Part shown: one piece after another, positions 1 to 5,845 of the stretch | How the letters are laid out: every line of letters starts with the position of its first letter | Position numbering within the stretch: the stretch's first letter is position 1 | Assembly (NCBI RefSeq): GCF_905207935.1 | Contig: NZ_CAJLNI010000088.1 | Coordinates: 1 to 7,860 of the forward strand | Direction: 5' to 3' | Source of the DNA: an uncultured Haemophilus sp. | GTDB lineage: Bacteria > Pseudomonadota > Gammaproteobacteria > Enterobacterales > Pasteurellaceae | Length of the DNA stretch: 7,860 nt | Notes under the pieces: model-generated | What the model was told of the DNA's origin: nothing | The model's database searches: none | The model's input: the letters and a program-made list of their open reading frames with translations, nothing else | Translations under genes and position numbers: made by a program

Positions 1-251
1 GTGCGGATTTAAGTTACTACCAACCACTTAATTATGGCTTAGTCTTAAATCATCACCTGAAAGCCAGCTTGGGGGCTTATAAACAGGCTGAACTCAGTCG
101 AGAAAAAATGTGGTCGATTAGTTACGGACATCAATGGCGTATTGGTAAAAAATTTGGCGTGTCTTATGAAATCGGGCGTAAAAAGAATATTTACGACGGC
201 AGTGCTGAATTCAACAATTTCGGAAATTTAAACTTTTCTATTTATTATTAA
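1..251 (+). CDS. pgaA: PgaA, C-terminal 82 codons (5' end outside window)
   Basis: An open frame runs from base 3 to the TAA at 249-251 with no start of its own, so this is the 3' end of a gene that begins before the window. The residues alternate polar and hydrophobic and are rich in Tyr, Gly and Asn, as in transmembrane beta-strands. The chain ends in an aromatic residue (FSIYY), the usual C-terminal signal for BAM-dependent insertion into the outer membrane. Its position 21 bp before pgaB on the same strand matches the pgaABCD order, in which PgaA is the TPR plus 16-strand beta-barrel porin that exports partly deacetylated PNAG. The assignment rests on the barrel-like C-terminus and the operon context; the periplasmic TPR part is not visible. 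An internal TTG at 69 is not a credible start, because the frame stays open upstream of it. Confidence 0.85.
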   Translation, partial: ADLSYYQPLNYGLVLNHHLKASLGAYKQAELSREKMWSISYGHQWRIGKKFGVSYEIGRKKNIYDGSAEFNNFGNLNFSIYY

Positions 252-272
252 ATACTTAAGCGGTATAACCTT

Positions 273-2189
273 ATGAGATCTCTAAAATATTTTGCAAGAA
301 TAATTATTTGCACGCTTTCCCTTTTTTCGGCTTTTGCCTTTGCGCAAGATCGTTATGGCGTATTAGCTTATCACTCTGTGGTAGATGAAAGTGCGGCTGA
401 AAATCAAAAACAGTATTTTCCTCAAACGATTTCTGCCCAAATGTTAATTAAACATTTTAATTGGCTAAAAGAAAACGGATACAACGTGATCAGTTGGCAG
501 CAAGTTATCGATGCTGAAAATGGTAAAGGCACATTACCTGATAATGCGGTATTGCTAAGCTTCGATGATGGCTATGAGACTATGTATAACGTGATCTTCC
601 CACTATTAAAGGCCTATAACTACCCTGCTGTTTTTGCGCCAGTGACAGGCTGGTTGGATACACCAGCAAATCAAAAAATCGCTTATGCCGATAAAATGCT
701 AGATCGTTCTGTTTTCGCGACTTGGTCGCAAGTCAAAGAAATGGAACAAAGTGGACTCGTTGAAGTAGCCTCACATACACATAATCTTCATAACGGTATT
801 AATGCTAACCCATCTGGTGGTCAATTACCTGCTGTGATTGCACCTGAATATAAAAATGGGAAATATGAAACAGAAGATGCCTACAAAAACAGATTAAAAT
901 CTGATTTTGCTCATACGGTTCAAACATTAGTCAATCATATCGGTAAGAAACCACGTGTAATGGTGTGGCCTTACGGACAATTTAATGATGTTGCCGTACA
1001 ACTTGCACGACAAGCAGGAATGCCACACTATTTCTCATTGGGTGAGAAAATTGTTAATAAAGTTGGCGATAAACACATTGGACGCTTATTACTTAATGCA
1101 GAAACCGATCTAAATACCGTTAAAAACTATCTCGATGGCATCGATGAAAGCAAGCAAATTCAACGTGTGGTGCATGTTGATTTGGATTATGTCTACGATG
1201 CGAATAAAGCTCAACAAGCCAAAAACCTTGATAAGTTAATCGAGCGCATCTCTCGCTATGGCGTAACGACAGTTTATCTTCAAGCTTTCTCCGATCCAGA
1301 TGGAGATGGTGTAGCCGATGCCTTGTATTTCCCCAATAAATATCTTCCTGTGCGAGATGATATTTTTGGCCGCATTGCATGGCAATTACAAACGCGCGCA
1401 GGCGTAAAAGTTTATGCCTGGATGCCTGTACTTGCCTTTGATTTACGCAAAAGCGTAAAAGAAGCGGAATATGTCATTGATAGCCGCACGGGCAAGCCTT
1501 CAACAAAGGCTTATTTACGCCTTTCACCTTATAACAAACAGAATGTTGAAATCATTAAATCTATTTATAACGATTTGTCATTCTACGCCAAATTTAATGG
1601 CATTTTATTCCATGATGATGCGTTCCTAACCGATTTTGAAGGCGCAGAAGGTGATCATGCTGAAGGCATGGTTAGCCCACAAGCAAAACAAAAAACGCAA
1701 GATTTAATCCAATTAACCCATCAACTCACCGATGCGTTAAAACCTTATTTCTTGCGAGGTTCATACTCGCTTAAAACGGCCCGTAATCTTTATGCATCAG
1801 TGATCACCAATCCCAATGCAGAAGAATGGTTGGCACAAAACTTAAAAACGCTCACTGACAATTACGATACCACGGCCATTATGGCGATGCCATACATGGA
1901 AAATGAGCAGCCTATTTCACAAGAAGAAGCCTATCAATGGTTTGCCTCTCTCATTGAAAATGCGAAAGCCCAAGCACCATTAGATAAAGTCTTGTTTGAA
2001 TTCCAAGCAGTGAATTGGCGAACTCAAAAACCAATTCCTGAATCCGAGTTGATTGATTGGATGAAGCTATTGCAAAAAAATCATATTTATAGCTATGGCT
2101 ACTATCCGGATAACTTTTTAACTAATCAACCGGATCTGAACAAAATGAAACCATATTTTTCGGTAAATACTAATGTGGGAAAACCTTAA
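273..2189 (+). CDS. pgaB: PgaB, PNAG N-deacetylase / glycoside hydrolase
   Basis: 638 residues, close to the E. coli length of about 670. Periplasmic enzyme that removes some acetyl groups from PNAG before export through PgaA. The N-terminal half is a polysaccharide deacetylase (CE4) domain. The FDDG motif at 97-100 (Asp98, Asp99) and the H-T-H-N-L-H block with His168 and His173 match the Asp/His/His metal site of E. coli PgaB, and His34 (AYHSV) matches the N-terminal catalytic His. The C-terminal half is the glycoside hydrolase-like PNAG-binding domain, with HVDLDYVYD at 301-309, YLQAFSDPDGDG at 335-346, FHDD at 446-449 and a conserved GYYPDNF near 609. Residues 1-24 form a signal peptide ending AFAFA|QD. 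There is no lipobox: the only nearby Cys (13) follows three Ile inside the hydrophobic core. The ATG at 273 is the only usable start after the upstream stop. Its ribosome site (AAGCGG, 258-263) is weak. Confidence 0.96.
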   Translation: MRSLKYFARIIICTLSLFSAFAFAQDRYGVLAYHSVVDESAAENQKQYFPQTISAQMLIKHFNWLKENGYNVISWQQVIDAENGKGTLPDNAVLLSFDDGYETMYNVIFPLLKAYNYPAVFAPVTGWLDTPANQKIAYADKMLDRSVFATWSQVKEMEQSGLVEVASHTHNLHNGINANPSGGQLPAVIAPEYKNGKYETEDAYKNRLKSDFAHTVQTLVNHIGKKPRVMVWPYGQFNDVAVQLARQAGMPHYFSLGEKIVNKVGDKHIGRLLLNAETDLNTVKNYLDGIDESKQIQRVVHVDLDYVYDANKAQQAKNLDKLIERISRYGVTTVYLQAFSDPDGDGVADALYFPNKYLPVRDDIFGRIAWQLQTRAGVKVYAWMPVLAFDLRKSVKEAEYVIDSRTGKPSTKAYLRLSPYNKQNVEIIKSIYNDLSFYAKFNGILFHDDAFLTDFEGAEGDHAEGMVSPQAKQKTQDLIQLTHQLTDALKPYFLRGSYSLKTARNLYASVITNPNAEEWLAQNLKTLTDNYDTTAIMAMPYMENEQPISQEEAYQWFASLIENAKAQAPLDKVLFEFQAVNWRTQKPIPESELIDWMKLLQKNHIYSYGYYPDNFLTNQPDLNKMKPYFSVNTNVGKP

Positions 2190-2192
2190 GGA
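2188..2192 (+). promoter_or_regulatory. Ribosome binding site of pgaC
   Basis: AAGGA overlaps the pgaB stop codon and lies 6 nt before the ATG at 2199. The alternative TTG at 2193 directly abuts it and could not use it, so the ATG is the start. The overlap suggests translational coupling of pgaC to pgaB. Confidence 0.75.
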
Positions 2193-2198
2193 TTGACA

Positions 2199-3440
2199 AT
2201 GAATCAACAATTCTTAGAAGCAATTAGTATCTTCGTATTTATGTATCCTGCTGGAATGGCAATATATTGGGTCAGTGCAAGTCTCTGCTATTACCTTTTT
2301 ATGGAAGGAAAACTTGGGCAACCAACCTTCCAACAAATGTGTAAAGAACGCGTTCCTATGGTCAGTATTATGGTACCTTGCTATAACGAGGGAGACAACT
2401 TAGATGAGTCAATTCCTTACTTGCTCCAACTCAGATACCCAAACTATGAGCTCATCTTTATCAATGATGGGAGTAAAGATAACACTGGCGAAATTATTGA
2501 ATGTTGGGCGAAAGAAGATGAGCGGATCGTAGCACTTCATCAAGAAAACCAAGGTAAAGCCAGCGCATTAAACCATGGCTTATTGGTCGCTAAAGGGGAA
2601 TATGTAGCCTGTATTGATGGCGACGCGGTATTAGATTTTGATGCCATCGACTATATGGTGCAATCCCTTGAATTAAACCGCACTTATGGTGCTGTTACAG
2701 GCAACCCGCGCGTACGTAACCGCAGTACTATCCTAGGTCGCTTACAAGTGTCTGAATTTAGCTCCATTATCGGTTTAATCAAACGCGCTCAAAGCTTAAT
2801 GGGAACGATCTTCACTGTATCAGGTGTATGTTGTCTATTCCGCAAAGATGTGATGGAAGAAATTGGTGGCTGGAGCACCAATATGATCACCGAAGACATT
2901 GATGTCAGTTGGAAAATTCAAACAGCCGGTTACAACATCATGTATGAACCCCGTGCTTTATGTTGGGTATTAATGCCTGAACGTCTATATGGTTTATACA
3001 AACAACGTTTACGCTGGGCACAAGGTGGCGCAGAAACCATCATCAAATATTTTCCTCAGGTCTGGCGATGGAAAAACCGCCGTCTATGGCCAATGTATGC
3101 CGAATATTTTGTTACCGCAACTTGGGCAATCTTATTGGTTGTACTGGTTGCGCTTGCACTATACCGCAAGATTACCTTAGGTATAGGTATTCAAAACATG
3201 GAGCTGTTTGAAACAAATATCTCGATCATGTTTTTTTCCTTCTTCTTACAGTGTCTCTTAAGCTTATACATCGACTCTCGTTATGAAAAAGGATTGATCC
3301 AATATGGAATTTCTTGCATTTGGTATCCCTACGTTTATTGGTTACTCAATACGGTAACGTTACTCATTGGAATCCCAAAAGCGATTTTTAGAAACAAGTC
3401 CAAATTAGCTGTATGGACAAGCCCTGACAGAGGAGTTTAA
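2199..3440 (+). CDS. pgaC: PgaC, poly-beta-1,6-GlcNAc synthase (GT2)
   Basis: 413 residues from the ATG at 2199, somewhat shorter than E. coli PgaC (about 441) because the N-terminus is reduced. Inner-membrane processive glycosyltransferase that polymerises UDP-GlcNAc and is expected to work with PgaD. Visible GT2 motifs: IND-G at 88-91, the DxD metal site (IDGD, Asp140/Asp142), TED at 231-233 with the catalytic-base Asp233, and Q-R-L-R-W at 269-273 for polymer and acceptor binding. One hydrophobic segment lies at about 8-34 before the cytosolic domain, and three more at about 303-322, 341-358 and 372-395. The C-terminus WTSPDRG is PgaC-like. The start at 2199 is preferred over the in-frame TTG at 2193 because AAGGA at 2188-2192 sits 6 nt before it. 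Spacing to pgaB is 9 bp, so the two are co-transcribed. The position matching E. coli Arg222 is Ser199, and Val227 corresponds to Ile204. Confidence 0.96.
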   Translation: MNQQFLEAISIFVFMYPAGMAIYWVSASLCYYLFMEGKLGQPTFQQMCKERVPMVSIMVPCYNEGDNLDESIPYLLQLRYPNYELIFINDGSKDNTGEIIECWAKEDERIVALHQENQGKASALNHGLLVAKGEYVACIDGDAVLDFDAIDYMVQSLELNRTYGAVTGNPRVRNRSTILGRLQVSEFSSIIGLIKRAQSLMGTIFTVSGVCCLFRKDVMEEIGGWSTNMITEDIDVSWKIQTAGYNIMYEPRALCWVLMPERLYGLYKQRLRWAQGGAETIIKYFPQVWRWKNRRLWPMYAEYFVTATWAILLVVLVALALYRKITLGIGIQNMELFETNISIMFFSFFLQCLLSLYIDSRYEKGLIQYGISCIWYPYVYWLLNTVTLLIGIPKAIFRNKSKLAVWTSPDRGV

Positions 3441-3443
3441 ATA

Positions 3444-3719
3444 ATGGCAACCGCCACTTTACAACAATTGATGGTTATTAATAAAGGTAGCAGCCTTCCC
3501 TTGCTGATTAAAGCCAAAAGCTTTGTACTAGATATAGTCACCTGGGCTTTATGGGCTTATATCATCACTTTTGTCGCGAGATATGCGGAACGCATCTTCA
3601 CTAAACCGATTCTGGAAAGTTTCTTTTTCGTTGATGTGATAAGCATAATGTTTTCTGTTTCTGCGGTATTGGTTATATTGGCTTATATTTGGTCTATTCT
3701 CACCGTAGCAAAAGAATAG
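3444..3719 (+). CDS. pgaD: PgaD, short PNAG synthase subunit
   Basis: 91 residues, starting 3 bp after pgaC with AGGAG at 3431-3435 placed 8 nt before the ATG. PgaD is the small two-helix inner-membrane partner of PgaC; in E. coli the pair binds cyclic-di-GMP and needs it for activity. Two hydrophobic helices are visible, at about 27-46 and 62-87, joined by a short loop (ARYAERIFTKPILES). The protein ends almost at the end of helix 2 (...TVAKE), so the roughly 50-residue cytoplasmic tail of E. coli PgaD (137 residues) is missing. An ungapped alignment of AVLVILAYIWSI (74-85) with the end of E. coli helix 2 puts Ser84 and Ile85 where E. coli has Asn75 and Lys76. The +2 frame stays open from 3689 and would give a Tyr-Ser-His then very basic stretch, so a frameshift near 3690 is possible. 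Identity rests mainly on topology and operon position. Confidence 0.85.
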   Translation: MATATLQQLMVINKGSSLPLLIKAKSFVLDIVTWALWAYIITFVARYAERIFTKPILESFFFVDVISIMFSVSAVLVILAYIWSILTVAKE

Positions 3720-3742
3720 CTCGCAAAAAACTTAATATAAAA

Positions 3743-3783
3743 AACCGCACTTTGGTTTTTAAATCAAAGTGCGGTTATTTTTA
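3743..3783. terminator. Uptake-signal hairpin terminator of the pga operon
   Basis: A perfect 12-bp stem (3743-3754 with 3765-3776) encloses a 10-nt loop and is followed by ATTTTTA. Each arm holds a complete uptake signal core, ACCGCACTT at 3744-3752 and AAGTGCGGT at 3767-3775. Inverted uptake signals doubling as intrinsic terminators are common in Haemophilus-type genomes. A-rich sequence before the stem means it could also stop transcription from the opposite strand. It begins 23 bp after the pgaD stop. Confidence 0.9.
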
Positions 3784-3983
3784 TGGGAATTTTAACTCAA
3801 TAGACCAGAATACCTCATATCTAAACAGACTTTCTTTATTTATCGTAAGCATAATACTTTCTGTATTACCCCTGTAATATTCGCTTAATTACTATTCCCC
3901 ATATCAAAAGATGTCACTCACATAAAAATTGAAGATAAAGAAAACCGCACTTTGATTTAAGAACCAAAGTGCGGTTATTTTTA
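3784..3983 (+). repeat. Decayed tandem copy of the pgaD 3' end plus terminator
   Basis: This stretch between pgaD and pckA holds no convincing gene but lines up colinearly with 3552-3783. Shared blocks, first copy then second: TTTATGGG at 3548 and 3780; CTAAAC at 3601 and 3821; TTTCTTT at 3620 and 3831; TAAGCATAAT at 3640 and 3846; TTTCTGT at 3652 and 3858; TATT-GCTTA at 3676 and 3878; CTATTC at 3694 and 3892; CAAAAGA at 3709 and 3905; and the whole hairpin at 3743 and 3943. The offset falls from 232 to about 196-200 through small net deletions. Copy two begins exactly where copy one ends, as in a tandem duplication. One frame still reads LFIVSIILSV, resembling helix 2 of PgaD, before a stop at 3875-3877. 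The alignment was made by eye in AT-rich DNA. Confidence 0.6.
3943..3983. terminator. Second uptake-signal hairpin, terminator of pckA
   Basis: The same 12-bp stem as at 3743 (arms 3943-3954 and 3965-3976, 10-nt loop ATTTAAGAAC), again made of two opposed uptake cores at 3944-3952 and 3967-3975. Read on the minus strand it follows the pckA stop by about 38 bp and is trailed by TTTTCTTTA, so it fits as the pckA terminator. On the plus strand it ends in ATTTTTA and would back up the pga terminator. Confidence 0.88.
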
Positions 3984-4013
3984 GAGATGTTTAATTAGAT
4001 TCTGTTTATCTAA

Positions 4014-5630
4014 TTAAGCTTTTGGACCCGCTGCAATAAGTGCTTTACCTTCTGCATTAGTCGCATATTTTTCGAAGTTTTTCACGAAACGTCCTGCAAG
4101 GTCTTTAGCTTTCGCTTCCCATTGTGCTTTATCAGCATAAGTATCACGAGGGTCTAAGATCGCAGGATCTACACCAGGTAATGCTTTTGGAATCGCTAAG
4201 TTAAAGATTGGTAACTCACCCATTTCAGCTTTTTCTATAGAACCATCTAAGATTGCATCGATAATACCACGAGTATCTTTAATTGAGATACGTTTACCCG
4301 TACCGTTCCAACCAGTATTAACTAAATACGCTTCTGCACCAGCAGCTTGCATACGTTTAACTAACACTTGAGCATATTGTGTTGGGTGAAGAGTTAAGAA
4401 CGCTGCACCGAAACATGCTGAGAAGGTTGGAGTTGGTTCAGTAATACCACGCTCTGTACCGGCTAATTTCGCAGTGAAACCAGATAAGAAGTAGTATTTG
4501 GTTTGCTCTGGTGTCAATTTAGACACTGGAGGTAACACACCGAATGCATCCGCAGTTAAGAAAATGACTTTCGTTGCGTGACCAGCACGAGATACTGGTT
4601 TAACAATATTATCAATGTGATAAATTGGGTAAGACACACGAGTATTTTCTGTTTTAGAACCATCATCGAAATCAACTGAACCATCTGCACGAACCACTAC
4701 GTTTTCTAATAACGCATCACGACGGATTGCACGATAGATATCTGGTTCATTTTCTTCAGAAAGATGGATAGTTTTCGCGTAGCAACCACCTTCGAAGTTG
4801 AAGATACCTACATCATCCCAACCGTGCTCATCGTCACCGATTAATTCACGTTTTGGATCGGTGGAAAGGGTGGTTTTACCTGTACCTGATAAACCGAAGA
4901 AGATTGCTACATCACCGTCTTTACCTACGTTAGCAGAACAGTGCATTGCACCTACACCTTTAAGCGGTAGGAAGTAGTTCATCATTGAGAACATACCTTT
5001 CTTCATTTCGCCGCCGTACCAAGTACCACCGATTAATTGGATACGCTCAGTTAAGTTAAATGCAACGAAGTTTTCAGAGTTCAAACCTTGTTCTTTCCAG
5101 TTCGGGTTAGTGCATTTAGAACCATTCATTACCACGAAATCTGGTTTAAAGGTTTTTAGTTGTTCTTCTGTCGGACGAATGAACATATTTTTCACAAAGT
5201 GTGCTTGCCATGCTACTTCAGTCACAATACGTACTGCGATACGGTCTTGTTCACTTGCGCCACAGAAACCATCAACCACGAATAAACGTTTACCAGAAAG
5301 TTGTTTAGTCACAAGACCTTTCAAGCTTGACCAAGTTTCTTGAGTCATTGGTTTGTTATCGTTTTTCGCCACATCAGAAGTCCACCACACAGTATCTTTT
5401 GTGGTATCATCTAAAACGATGTATTTATCTTTCGGTGAACGACCGGTAAAGATCCCTGTATCAACAGCCACCGCGCCAGTTGTGGTAAGTGTACCTTTTT
5501 CAAAGCCTTCTAAGCCAGGTTTGGTTTCTTCTTCAAAAAGTTGTTCATAGCTTGGGTTATAAACCACTTCTTTTACGTCATGAATACCAATGGCTTCAAG
5601 TTCTTTAATTACATTTTTAATGTCAGTCAT
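4014..5630 (-). CDS. pckA: Phosphoenolpyruvate carboxykinase (ATP)
   Basis: 538 residues, full length (E. coli 540). Cytosolic enzyme converting oxaloacetate and ATP to phosphoenolpyruvate, CO2 and ADP. It is the entry to gluconeogenesis; in capnophilic Pasteurellaceae it can also run in the carboxylating direction. Motifs: FTGRSPKDK at 61-69 with substrate-binding Arg64; TWYGGEMKKG at 203-212 with Tyr205 and Lys211; His230; the P-loop GLSGTGKTT at 246-254 with Lys252; IGDDEHGWD at 264-272 with metal-binding Asp266/Asp267; and Arg331 in NTRVSYP. All key residues are present, each two positions before the E. coli numbering. The start is fixed by AAGAGGTGA just upstream (5634-5642) and by conserved N-terminal length. 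The gene is monocistronic, convergent with pga and divergent from the esterase. A CRP-like site upstream points to induction when sugars are scarce. Confidence 0.98.
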   Translation of the reverse strand: MTDIKNVIKELEAIGIHDVKEVVYNPSYEQLFEEETKPGLEGFEKGTLTTTGAVAVDTGIFTGRSPKDKYIVLDDTTKDTVWWTSDVAKNDNKPMTQETWSSLKGLVTKQLSGKRLFVVDGFCGASEQDRIAVRIVTEVAWQAHFVKNMFIRPTEEQLKTFKPDFVVMNGSKCTNPNWKEQGLNSENFVAFNLTERIQLIGGTWYGGEMKKGMFSMMNYFLPLKGVGAMHCSANVGKDGDVAIFFGLSGTGKTTLSTDPKRELIGDDEHGWDDVGIFNFEGGCYAKTIHLSEENEPDIYRAIRRDALLENVVVRADGSVDFDDGSKTENTRVSYPIYHIDNIVKPVSRAGHATKVIFLTADAFGVLPPVSKLTPEQTKYYFLSGFTAKLAGTERGITEPTPTFSACFGAAFLTLHPTQYAQVLVKRMQAAGAEAYLVNTGWNGTGKRISIKDTRGIIDAILDGSIEKAEMGELPIFNLAIPKALPGVDPAILDPRDTYADKAQWEAKAKDLAGRFVKNFEKYATNAEGKALIAAGPKA

Positions 5631-5633
5631 AGT

Positions 5634-5642
5634 TCACCTCTT
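5634..5642 (-). promoter_or_regulatory. Ribosome binding site of pckA
   Basis: On the minus strand AAGAGGTGA precedes the ATG by 3 nt. It is a long match to the 16S anti-SD sequence, the strongest in the window, and suits a highly translated central-metabolism gene. Confidence 0.85.
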
Positions 5643-5665
5643 GATTAAAGTTTAAAAATTTTTCC

Positions 5666-5701
5666 TGCGGTTATTGTAGGGGAATTGCCAGAAAAAAAAT
5701 G
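5666..5701 (-). promoter_or_regulatory. Predicted pckA promoter
   Basis: On the minus strand TACAAT at 5678-5673 is a 5/6 match to the sigma-70 -10 box. The hexamer 17 nt upstream (CATTTT, 5701-5696) is a poor -35, as expected for an activator-dependent promoter. The predicted start of transcription is near 5666, giving a leader of about 36 nt. This is inferred from the sequence only. Confidence 0.65.
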
Positions 5702-5715
5702 TTAACTAGATCAAA
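5700..5715. promoter_or_regulatory. CRP-like binding site upstream of pckA
   Basis: TGTTAACTAGATCAAA matches the palindrome TGTGATCTAGATCACA at 13 of 16 positions and keeps the TGT-A and TAGATCA blocks. Its centre (5707.5) falls at -41.5 relative to the predicted pckA start at 5666, the standard class II CRP position, where it replaces a missing -35 box. It also lies about 112 bp upstream of the predicted start of the divergent esterase gene. CRP control of gluconeogenic pckA is expected from other gamma-proteobacteria. Confidence 0.7.
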
Positions 5716-5775
5716 TTTTTGAACATTCATTGAAAATTTCTACCTATTTTTAGGGTGTTTTGGGGAGCCAAGATG

Positions 5776-5784
5776 AAGTGCGGT
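5776..5784 (+). repeat. DNA uptake signal core
   Basis: A perfect AAGTGCGGT followed by the AT-rich TGATTT. Its last T is also the first base of the predicted -35 hexamer of the esterase promoter. Confidence 0.9.
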
Positions 5785-5813
5785 TGATTTCACCTTTACT
5801 TTTACTATATAGT
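5784..5813 (+). promoter_or_regulatory. Predicted promoter of the esterase gene
   Basis: TTGATT (5784-5789) and TATAGT (5808-5813, 5/6 match) are separated by 18 nt. The predicted start is near 5820, 26 nt before the ATG. The -10 box lies inside the Fur-like operator. TACTAT at 5803 is a competing -10, but its spacing to the same -35 is only 13 nt. Confidence 0.55.
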
Positions 5814-5826
5814 GATAACCATTCTC
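5808..5826. promoter_or_regulatory. Fur box over the esterase promoter
   Basis: The 19-mer beginning TATAGTGATAACCATTCTC matches the Fur consensus GATAATGATAATCATTATC at 15 of 19 positions. The inner 7-1-7 palindrome TGATAAC-C-ATTCTCA (5813-5827) matches 12 of 14. It covers about -12 to +7 of the predicted promoter, where bound Fur-Fe2+ would block RNA polymerase. It predicts expression only under iron limitation. Confidence 0.78.
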
Positions 5827-5845
5827 AAATTAAGACCGGATAACC

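Noticed and set aside
389..397. AAGTGCGGC in pgaB as an uptake signal
   Set aside because: One mismatch at the last core base and no matching AT-rich extension; it was not counted with the perfect cores.
1120..1380. Open frame of 86 codons on the minus strand inside pgaB
   Set aside because: It lies antisense to strongly conserved pgaB coding sequence, has a composition skewed to His and Arg typical of a shadow frame, and shows no recognisable motif.
2193..2198. TTG as start of pgaC, two codons before the ATG
   Set aside because: It abuts the AAGGA ribosome site with no spacing, whereas the ATG at 2199 has a good 6-nt spacing.
1..3719. The pga region as an undescribed system
   Set aside because: Gene order, catalytic motifs and membrane topology match the known pgaABCD operon. 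Only the details noted for PgaB, PgaC and PgaD are unusual.
3689..3877. Open frame of 62 codons overlapping the end of pgaD
   Set aside because: It runs through the terminator hairpin, has no ribosome site and starts inside pgaD. It is reported only as a possible frameshifted tail and as a relic of the duplicated helix.
5110..5550. Two open frames on the plus strand inside pckA
   Set aside because: Both are antisense to highly conserved PEP carboxykinase sequence, with low-complexity Ser/Val content and no start signals.
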